A stretch of DNA of 64,000 bases, taken from NCBI GenBank assembly GCA_026874595.1, contig CM049307.1, forward strand, positions 94,338,330 to 94,402,329, written 5' to 3'. The stretch is from Sipunculus nudus. Its lineage: Eukaryota > Annelida > Sipuncula > Golfingiida > Sipunculidae. Made by a program: the position numbers and the translations under genes. The notes beneath the pieces are model-generated. The model was not told the origin of the DNA. It searched no databases and saw only the letters and a list, made by a program, of their open reading frames with translations. Numbering within the stretch: position 1 is the first letter of the stretch; each line of letters opens with the position of its first letter. Shown piece after piece: positions 35,501 through 47,500 of this stretch.

Positions 35501-38500
35501 TTTAACTTAATAATTAAATTACGGTATTCTGTTCAGCAAATATAGTCAGAGCTAACGTTTGTTTGTGTGTACATGTTTATATAAAGAATCCTGGCTTAAT
35601 CCAGTTTCTTTCAGGGTATACATATTTCTGGTAAATTGTCTTTAAAGCTAATTGTCTTGTTTAATCTTTGGTTTCTAATACTAAATTCTTTATATTGTCA
35701 TAAAAACTTTCACACATACATGCTCCAGGACAATGAAATTTTAAAGTGTGGAGGGGTTGGGCTCATTGGCATGTATTATTTTTGTTTTGATTAATATTTT
35801 CTCACTTTCTGGTTTTATTTGGTTTGTGTGTTATAAATTTGCACTTGGTTAACTTAAAAGTATTCTCATTGATTCAAAGTTTCATGAAAGTCCGGTCATT
35901 ACCCAAAGAAATATGTTGTTGTCAGTGTGGATACATATATATTTTCTTTTTGTACCATGCAAAACATTACCTTATAAAACAAAAATTTTCTCATTTGTTC
36001 TCATGCTTAGTTCACAATTGTATCTTTGCCATATTGATAATTGTCACAACAGTAAACGTTGATATAAATTATTTGATATTAGGCTAAAAAAATTATGAAT
36101 CTCAGGCACCACCCACGTCAATTTTAACCCCCTACATCAGAATTTTTTATTTTGATTTTCATCTTTTAAGAAAAAAGTAATACAATTTTGATAAGATTTC
36201 CTTTGTTAAGTTGTGATTTTACCTGTTTAGCAAAATACTTCTGTTATTATCATGCTTTTCCTTGATCATATGACATTTTTATCGACACATACAAAAAAAA
36301 GGTAAAAAATATCGCCTGCCTGCACTTATTTCTGAAAACCATACCTTTTTTAGCTCAGCTGACTATAAGTCATCTGAGCTATAGTCGTGGTCCTTTGTCC
36401 GTCATCCGGCCGTCCGTCCGTTAACAGGGCACGTTTTAAAACTGTTGGACCTACAAATCCAAAATTCTGCATACCATTAGATGTCACCAAAATCTCCTAC
36501 CATACCAAAAATTGGGTCATTAGAACTTTGTTCCTTCGAGATATTAAAGAAAAACCTCCGTTTTCCATAAAAAAGCTATTGTTACACTTCAAGGCTGCCT
36601 AATATCAAAACCACTGATCTGTTTTTGATCAGATTTAGTATTCATATTCTTTCATACATTTTCTGTGCACATACCAAAAATTAGGTCATTATTGGGTATT
36701 ATTTTGAAGTTATAGGCCCAAATATAATGCAATTTTTTAAAAATCAGGAAATATATTTGCTCACTTAACATGAGAATTGCTGAAGCTGGAGACTTTTTTT
36801 CAGGAATATAACTTTATTTAATCAAGATTCAATTGTTTACCCAAAATTAGATCTGAATTTTGCAAATTGTTCAAGTTATTAGCATAAATAAAAAATCAAT
36901 ACCTTAAATTTTGTCCAAATTTGGCAGTGGCACATTTTTTTCCCTGTAAGTACTGTTGATTTTATTTTCACAACATATATACATAAGGATTTAATCTTTT
37001 AAAATCTAAAATTTCAAAGAAATTGTATGAAAAGAGTTGCTTTTATTCAAGTTTTCATACACCATGTCAAGTGTTGTTTCTGGATTCTCAACATCATTGT
37101 TTGGCTAAAACTGAATAAATACCAGACATGGTGCGAATACTTGGCAAATGTATATGAATATGATTATGAAAATGTACTCCATTATAAAATTTCTTGCATA
37201 AAAATGGGAATTCAGGTAAAAATGAAAGTATTTGAATACCAGTGCAAATACTTTCAAAATGTATTCATGAATGCATTCATGAATATATTCTATAATATTA
37301 TTTTAATAATCATTTTAGTTATATTTTATTAAAAAAATCATATGATTCTCTTATTATTTTTAATAAAAATTATATTTGGCACAATATTTGTTATTAAATT
37401 TTAATAAATATTTAAACTCTTTATCTTATATGTGCTGCTTATCAGTTTTATGGCCAAGTCAAAATCTGTATGACAGTGGCACTCCATTTGTTAATAAAAT
37501 AAATGAAATCAATCTCTTCCCTGTCTCTAAAGAAACTATCAAAATCATACATAAGCTTAACACTAACAACTCATAATACAGCTTATATTTATTTCCACAC
37601 AAAACCAGCATGTGCCTCATTTCAAAATCATATTTTTTTATCTTATATTTACAGCTGAGCTCCGTGACCCATAGGTCCCTTGTTTTGCTTTTTATATATT
37701 TTATATTTGTTTTTTTTTTAATTACAGAACATTTACAGAGAAGCCATGTCAGTCTATGCACACAGAAAAGTCACGCCAGCTCTTCTTCCAACCAGAGGAG
37801 AACTTTTGGGTCATCATGGTACACTGTCTTTTGGTGCATAAGTGCTGACCTCATAAACCACTTAAATCACAATAAATGCATTACACAGAAATATTTAAAA
37901 AAATGCTTATGCAATTTTCAATTTAATTTTATTTTTATCTCTGTGGATAGAATTTAGAATAACATGTAACACCAGTGTAAAAGAAATTTTTTTATCAGGA
38001 GGTGATGTGCTACATTTCTGGTTTCTCAGTATTTCTGCAACAGAGGTATATAGTTACAGAAAGCCAATTTAAATTCTATATTTTTCAAATGATATTTTAA
38101 CTTATGCCTTAATACCAGCAATAAGGTTTGGTTATTTCCATGACTGTACATACAAAACATAATATTTAAAAAGTTTAGAAATAAAACATCAGTAGTCTCA
38201 GTATTGTATGTTCATGCATATAATTGACATACCATGGACAGTGTCAAGTAGATTCCATGGTCAAAACCATTAGAATTAGATGACAAAAGATTTTTCATAC
38301 TTGAGCACAGTAGAGACCCAATTGTGTCAAAGAAAACCACAATTTATTCTTCTACTTATGTGAAGAGAGGTTTTTTGTTTTCAGTTTCACTAAATTTAAA
38401 AATAAACAAAGCCAAAGACTTTGATATTAGTAGGGTGTTTGTTTCATTGTTTTACTCTACCTAGCCCTGTCTGAGTGTACAAAATATTACGTTTCTGTTT

Positions 38501-41500
38501 GCATTCAGACCGTAAGCATCCCATCAAATCAGCTGAGTAGAGACGGCCACCAGTACACGGAATATCATGATGATGACGTTCAGGACACAGTGTACTTCGC
38601 CGTACTTCAGCAGGCCTACCATATGTTCAGGGTATGATCGATTGTCTCACCAAGCCAGTTTCATGTACTTTCTCTTGTTACAGTATCTGCAGATGAATTT
38701 TACTTTCATTTAACCCTACCGGAAGGGAGAGTTATTGTTTCCACCCAATTCTCTGAGTGTGTGTGTCCACAACATATCTGAAGAAGGGTATCACAAATGG
38801 TATTGAAGTTTATCAAAAGTTTTGGTATTTTGAAAATCTCCCAGAAGGTTAGATATTTGTGTAAATCCAAGTGGAAAAACTCTATAATGAGTGTTTTATG
38901 GGTTTTCATAACATATTTGTTTACACCAGGAATCTATATAGAAATTAGCTTCCTAACCAAGGATCAAACTGCTGCAGTCGTTAATTTGCTGCTGCAGTGT
39001 TATTTAAACTTTTACATTAATGTCTGAATAAACCACAGCCTGATACTAATTGTCCAACACTTCTACGTTTTGTATAGTAAATATAAATTCAGTCAATGAC
39101 ATCACTATCATATTAAGAGACATAGCCTTATAATAACAGGGAGAAGACCTTTCTTACAAGGGATGATTTTTAATCATTTTTATATTTACTCCTGTTTTTC
39201 AGCTCTTCATGGGGACCTTCCAGAACATCATCACTAAAGCAGAAGTTGAAGGACTAAAGCAGCGGCTGGATCACTTCTACAGCAGGGTCAGTATAGGACA
39301 GACAGGACACACTGAAATGATTAGATATCTTGATGGTAAATATACTGTAACATACCATCAAATACCTACATACCATAAATTTTGGCATATACATAATTTA
39401 CCATTACAGTGAAAATATCAGTGAACTAACTAATAATTTTAAATTATAATCTGAAATTTTCATTTTAAATTGCTTCTTAAGGATATTTGTATTAGACATT
39501 TACTCAGACTTGTGCTCTGGTTCCAAATGATTCAGACTTGAAGAAGGTAGACTTGGGCTCAAAATCTCGAGGATTCTGTCTTGGACTTGGACATGTGTGG
39601 CCTGGACTCTGTCTAGGACTAAGACTTTTATGGCCTGGACTTTGTCTTGGACTTGGACTCATGTAGCCTGGACTCAGACTTGAACTTCTGTGGCCTTGAC
39701 TAGGACTTACACTCAGACTCCTGTGGTGTGGACATGACTACATCACTGTCTCAGAAATCAGTGCAGAAGGACAATTTTTTGTACCTTTTTTTTTATAAAT
39801 TTATGGAATAAATTTTTGGTCGGGGACAACATGATAAAACAGTTATTTTGCTAACAGTTAAAAGCATTTCATAACAAAACAAAATTTATTGTTTAATGCA
39901 ATGTCTGAGCAACTGAAGCTTTAAATCAATAAATTTCCATTGAAATTCAAAATAAAATGTTTGATGTGGTTGACGCCTACATTTTTGTCTTAATAACCTG
40001 AGTATTTGTTTCCTGTGGCTGCAGTGTTTTAAATTTTAAGGGAATTTAGAAAATAGATGGTATTTAAATATTTGAACATTTACTCAATCCATGGAAATGA
40101 TGGGGTTATCCTTCATGATAAAGATTAAGTTGTTTTCCTTTCTCCTGTTTTATGTGTTTTTTACTTTATGTGTTATTTTCTAGTATCTACTGACGGTTAA
40201 GTGGGCTCAAGCTGACTTGCTGGACATCTTTAATGGAATCCATTTTTTACCGTTGGACAAGAACACTTACCTCAAAATACAGAGCTTCATCAACTTGTTG
40301 GAGGCGTCATTCCCTCAGATTAAATACACAGCATTCCTATATGGTGACCAGCTGGTCTGGTGAGTTTATACACACATACACACACACACAGAACTGATAT
40401 ACAACATTCCTTTATATTGATCAGCTGATCTGGTGACTTTATACACTTACACACACATACACAAAACTGATATACAACATTCCTTTAAATTTTGCAGCTG
40501 GTCTTATGAGTTTATACACACACATACAAACATATACACACACACACAGATCAGATATACAGAATTCCTTTATGGTGATCAGCTGGTCTGGTGAGTTTAT
40601 TTACACACACATACATACATACTCAAGAAGATCAGATATACAGCATTCCTTTATGGTGATCAGCTGGTCTGGTGAGTTTAAACACCCACCCACAAACATA
40701 TATACACACACACACAGATCAGATATACAACATTCCTTTATATTGATCAGCTGGTCTGGTGAGTTTATACACTTACACACACATACGCAGAACTGATATA
40801 CAATATTCCTTTATATTTTGCAGCTGGTCTTTTGAGTTTACACACACACATACAAACATATACACACACACACACAGATCAGATATACAGAATTCCTTTA
40901 TCGTGATCAGCTGGTCAGGTGAGTTTATTCACACACACATACATACATACACAAGAAGATCAGATATACAGCATTCCTTTATGGTGATCAGCTGGTCTGG
41001 TGAGTTTAAACACCCACCCATAAACATATATACACACACACACGCAGATCAGATATACAACATTCCTTTATATTGATCAGCTGGTCTGGTGAGTTTATAC
41101 ACTTACACACACATACGCAGAACTGATATACAATATTCCTTTATATTTTGCAGCTGGTCTTATGAGTTTATACACACACATACAAACATATACACACACA
41201 CACAGATCAGATATACAGAATTCCTTTATCGTGATCAGCTGGTCAGGTGAGTTTATCTATACACACATACATACATACACAAACAGATCAGATATACAGC
41301 ATTCCTTTATGGTGATCAGCTGGTCTGGTGAGTTTAAACACCCACACAAACATATATACACACACACAGATCGGATATGCAGCATTCCTTTAAGTTGACC
41401 AGCTGGTCTTGTGATATTTATAAACACACATATATACAAACACAGATCAGGTATACAGCATTCCTTTATCGTGATCAGCTGGTCTTTTGAGTAATACATA

Positions 41501-44500
41501 CACACACATACATACACACACATACATCTAATATACAGAATTCCTTAATGGTGATCAACTTCATGTAATCTAACTAGACATTTCTTGGCACCGCAGCTGC
41601 CAGAGTATCCCCAGACATAGTAGGCCCCCCCCCTGCTTTAAGAACGACCCCCATTTTAAGCAGCATATACTGACACTTGGCATATTTATTGTTCTTCCAT
41701 CTAACAATCCAAAATCTTGTTGAAGATGTTGGTCCTGTGACCTTGATCTTTTTAAAGATGTGTCCTGTGACCTTGACCTTTGACCTCATGACCCCAAAAT
41801 CAATTTGGGTCTTGCTTTTCCAATGGGACATATGCAAGTCAAGTTTGAAATCTATACATCAATAAAGCAGGAATGATCATCCAGAAACTAATTTTTTTTT
41901 ACAGGTGGCTCCTGTGACCTTCACCTTTGACCTTGTGACCTTAAATTTATAGTTTTCTTCCTCTCTTGGCAGGAGAACTATATGTGCAAGATGGAAGATC
42001 TGAGATGAAATGTTTGGCTGAAAATGCATCCACATCTTTTTAAAGATGTGTCCTGTGATCTTGACCTTTGACCTCATGACCCCAAAATCAATTTGGGTCT
42101 TGCTTTTCCAATGGGACATAAACAAGTCAAGTTTGAAAACCATACATCAATAAAAGCAGGAATTATCATCCAGAAACTAATTTTTGGACAGATGGCTCCT
42201 GTGACCTTTACCTTTGACCTTGTGACCTCAAAATTGATAGAGTTCTTCCTCTCTTGGCAGGTGAACTATATGTGCAAGATGAAAGATCTGAGATGAAATG
42301 TTTGGCTGAAAATGCATCCACATCTTTTTAAAGATGTGTCCTGTGACCTTGACCTTTGACCTCATGACCCCATAATCAAATCAGGTCTTGCTTTTCCAAT
42401 GGGACATATACAAGTCAAGTTTTAAATCCATACATCAATAAAAGCAGGAATTATCATCCAGAAACTAATTTTTGGACAGATGGCTCCTGTGACCTTCACC
42501 TTTGACCTTGTGACCTCAAAATTAATAGGGGTCTTCCACTCTTAGCAGGTGAACTATATGTGCAAGATGAAAGATCTGAGATGAATTATTTGGCTGAAAT
42601 TGCATCCACAACCTTTTTAAAGACGTTTCCTGTGACCTTGACCTTTGACCTCATGACCCCAAAATCAATTCGGGTCTTGCTTTTCCAATGGGTCAAATAC
42701 AAGTCAAGTTTGAAATCCATACATAAATAAAAGAAGGAATTATCATCCAGAAACTAATTTTTGGACAGATAGCTCCTGTGGCCTTGACCTTGTGACCCCA
42801 AAATTTATATGGATTATCCACTATTGGCAAGTGAGCTATATATTCAAGATGGAAGACCTCGGATGAAAGTTTGGCTTAAAATGCATCCACATCTTTTTAA
42901 AGATGTGTCCTGTGACCTTGACCTTTGACCTCATGACCCCAAAATCAATTTGGGTCTTGCTTTTCCAATGGGACATATACAAGTCAAGTTTGAAATCCAT
43001 AAATCAATAAAGCAGGAATTATCATCCAGAAACTAATTTTTGGACAGATTACTCCTGTGACCTTCACCTTTGACCTTGTCACCTCAAAACTGATAGGGGT
43101 CTTCCTCTATTGGCAGATGACTTATATGTGCAAGATGAAAGGTCTGAGATGAAATGTTTGGCTGAAAATGCATCCACAATATCTTTTTAAAGATGTGTCC
43201 TGTGACCTTGACCTTTGACCTCCTGACCCCAAAATCAATTGGAGTTTTGCTTTTTCAATTGGACATATATAAGTCAAATTTGAAATCAATACATCAATAA
43301 AAGCAGGAATTATCATCCAGAAACTAATTTTTGGACAGATAGCTCCTGTGGCCTTGACCTTTGACCTTGTGACCCCAAAATTTATATGGATCATCCACTA
43401 TTGGCAAGTGAGCTATATATTCAAGATGGAAGACCTGGGATTAAAGTTTGGCTTAAAATGCATCCACAGTATCTTTTAAAATGCCAGTCCAGTGACCTTG
43501 ACCTTTGACCTCATGACCCTAGAACCTATAGGGTTCTTACTTTAGTGGTGGGCCATACATAAGTCATGTTTGAAATCCATATGGCTATCAACACTGGAGA
43601 TATCATAAGAGGTGTGTGATTTTCACCATATATGGCAATATTCAAGGTCAAGGCCACTATCATAGGAAAGGTCATGACCCCAATTTAAATAAACATCATC
43701 CCATAACCAATACCTATGTATATGCATAATATAAAAGAAATCTGTCCATTAGTTTTTGACTTATAATGCTCACAGTACTGTAAGGTGGCAATTTTGGGGG
43801 TATTAAACGGCATGAAAACAAGTAAAGAATAATAGGTGGCGCCACCAGTTTCTGGAACATGACAACCCTATCCATGACCTTCCATCAGCTTGATTTTGGG
43901 ATAAATCCATGCAAGATTTCTTGAGATATTAAAGAATTTGTGTGATTTTCCCCAATATTGGACCTATTCAAGGTCAAGGACACTCTCCTAGTAAAGGTCA
44001 TGACCTCATTTTAAATAGGCGTCGTCCTCTTACTCATATTTATACATATACCAAGTTTGGTAAAGTTCCGTGAAATATTTTTTGGGTTATCGCGCCAACA
44101 AGATTTATATGCGGCGGCGGCGGGACCGGTATGAAACCAGAGTATCCCCCGACTTTGTCTGGGGATACAATGATTTAATATACAAATTCACACATACATA
44201 AATGCATATATGTAATATACAGCAATTAGACACCTGAGAGGGTCACAGAAAGGTCTTTGAAAGTGTAGCCACAGATCTGGTAATATGAAGATGAGACAAA
44301 CAGACAGAAATTGAAAATATATCTCCCACTTAACTAGCTTTATTGAGATAACTTGTCATATATACTGTTTATTTAATCATGATGTTTATTCAGTCAAGTA
44401 AGGTTCTGGTTGTACAAGTTGTAATATAATTTTTATTAAAAACATGAATGTATGTATATTTAATGGAATTGTTACATTATGAATTCTAAGGTCCCAAGGT

Positions 44501-47500
44501 GCACTGGGCAAGCAGGCATACATAATGTTGTGGTTACATAGTTGTAAAGGAATTTTTGTTTGCTCTCTGCATACAGAAACAGTTTTTAATAGTGTGCAGA
44601 ACACATCAGCTTGATATTTTCTTGATGGAGGAATGTTTGATTCCCTACTTTTTTTTAATAAGGAGGTAAAAATATGTATTAGGCCCTATTTAACTTATAT
44701 TTCATAATAAAGACAATAAACTGACACCAGGGATTTACCTTTTTTCACCAAACTAGTATTTCTATGCTAGTATCCAATTTTCAATTGCATTTTGTCTAAC
44801 TTGGGATCATGAGTAATATATTTACAAAAGGCCTGTGTGTCTCAGCCTTTTCCTCAGCCATCTAATCTTCTCGTTGTAGGAGTGGTTTAGAGCAAGATGA
44901 CATGAGAGTGACCTATCATTACCTTACAACCAGCCTCATTCCTACTCACCAAGATCAAGAGTTGAAAGGTCAAAGTTCAGTAGGTCAGGCTGTCAGCAGT
45001 ACTGGCCATTATGGCAGGTAAAAAGTTATATATTTATATAAAACTGACTTCTAAAATGGATATTTTGTGTCTGCAAGGAAGTCATGCAAGACTCAAAAAT
45101 ACACCCTTATTAACACCAGCAATCAGCATAACACTCACAGGACGAGACTATAACCTAAAGCACTTGCCAAGTAGGACAAGTGACAACTAGCTTTTACTTG
45201 CCCTACATCAATTTTTCTTGTCCCGCAAAAATCAGTGATCAGGGTGACAACCACAAAAAGTGTGATCCGCATGACTATTTTGCAACCATATACATATTCA
45301 TATGTTTTATAATGATAATTTGCTTCAGCATTTTCACAAATTTAAACTTGCAGGTTATTTAAGCTAGAGGTATTGCAATATGATTTCATTCTCCTGAAAA
45401 AGAAAGTGGCTAACTTAAGTCAAGATTAAGGCCTTTGTGTTAAGGTTTAAGTTGCACCCACTTGCCCAGTCAGGCAAGTAGGAACCCACTTTTGGTTGAC
45501 CTAGCACCATTTTCTGAAATTTTTACTTGCCCTGGGCAAGTGGTTTACCATTAATGTTGAACCCTGCCTCTGTGTCTGTCAGGTTTTCAATGAGAATTCC
45601 AGCAAATGCAGAAACACTTATTAAATCTTTCTAATGAATTGGCATAATGAAGTAGGAATTTCCCCATAGAAAAAAATAGAACAACACAGTTCAAAACAAT
45701 TTATGTTTTTAATTGCCAAATTGCATGAAAGGTCGAAATTTAGAATGGTATTTATTGCTAAACCAAAACATATATTGCCAGTCTATTAGTTAAACATGAT
45801 GATCGTGGAGCTGTAACAATCACGGCAGGTACTATCAAAAGGTTTCCCCTTTTATCTATTTACATTTAGCCCCTTAGCACATCAAAGTGACTTGACCAAG
45901 TGCTGCCCCAGACATGGACTGCTGGGCTGATAGCTGGATCATTCAGGCACTAGAGAACAAGTGACATTTTTGCACCATGCCCCCGGACAGCCTACTTTGC
46001 CATAAAGTGGGTCAGTCCATTTATAGTTAGGAGGGGTGGTAATGTGATATGAATATTCCACACAGTTTTATTACGTAAACATAATTGTGAGCTGTTTCTG
46101 TATTAATGAGAATTTTCTCTGTTAAAGTTTATACGCCAGAGTAAGCCAACCGAAAATTTTCCCTTATTGGGCCTATTATCGCCCATCCCGCCTCGTTCCC
46201 GTGTATCTAGGTCACACTTCCGTTACCCATAACCACATTTTCTTCTGGCGTACGCCATGATGGACGTATGATCCCGCGCTGCGAGATTCGTCCACTGTTG
46301 GGTTTGTCGTTTTGAGTTTGCCAACTGATTGTAAGTTATTCTTATTTTCCCTTGCCCGCCATGGAGAACCCCTCCTATTGTGTCTCTTGTGGCACTATAA
46401 TCCCGGTTTGGGACTCCCACCCCACTTGTTATAGTTGCCGCACCAACAATGACTCCTGCCGTGGTCCGGCTGATCCTTGTTTCCATTGCCAGACGTGGTC
46501 CACTGACAAGTGGGCCTTATTCCAGGATTGGGTTCATTCCCCGGTTATTGGGGATTCCCCCTCCGTTCTTCCCTTGTCTGGCCCCGTGGTTGTCTCCGGG
46601 GGGGAGGGGGGGAGCCTACCCTGGTTGACCGCACCACGGCCGTGTTGCGTTCACCGTCCGTTCCCGCCGGTCCTGTCACCTCTCCTGTGGTTTCGACTGT
46701 AAAATCGTTGCTGTCTCATTCCCGGAAACGGAAATCTTCCCCTGTTCACACGGCCTCCCGTTCTGACAGCTCCTCTGCATATTCCATATTACATAAATTG
46801 TCCCAGTTTTGTTCGTCCTTGATGTCAGATCTAGACGATTTGTCAAGACCCACAGCTGTCCGTCCGGCGCCCTCCCCGGCGCCCCCGGTCCTTTCTCACC
46901 GGCCGTTCTTGTCGCCCCCGGCTTCTCGCCGTGTTCCATCTTTGTCGCCGGGGCCGGCTGGAGCCGTCCCGCTGGATCGCCCGGCCCTTCCTGGGGTGCA
47001 GGTAAGTGCGTCGATCCCTCCTGCCTCCGTTTCCGGGCGGCCGGTTCCTCCGTCTCCTGCCGTTACTGCCCGGCCGGCCGGCTCTTTATTTCAGACGCCG
47101 TCTGCTGTGCGGCCGACGGATCCGGTTCCGGCTCCTTCAAGGATGGGTCCTGCTGCAGCTCGTTCCCCGGCTTCCTGTTTCCAGCCTCCGGTTGTTCCGG
47201 CTCAGCGGGTCTCTCTGGCTCCCCCTACCCGGGGTTCTCCAGGGTCCCCGTCTTCTCAGTCTGCCGATCCCACCCTGGCACCTGACCAGTGGTCGGAGAT
47301 TGCGCTGCAACGCCAGGCTTGGCGTACGCGCAAATCTGCGCTTCTGGACCTTGTGGCTACCTCCACCCAGGAGGCGAACCCTTCTGGTCCGAAGTTCCGT
47401 AGGTTACAACCTCGGACTTCCTCGGCGTCGGCGGCCAGTTCATTTTTGAATCCTGCCGCCCTGCAGTCGCCCTTGGCCGCGCCCGCCGTGTGTATGGAGT

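Noticed and set aside
40506-41398. Open frames with SDIQHSFMVISWSGEF repeats
   Set aside because: They are the CCZ1 exon 6 junction minisatellite read out of frame with the gene.
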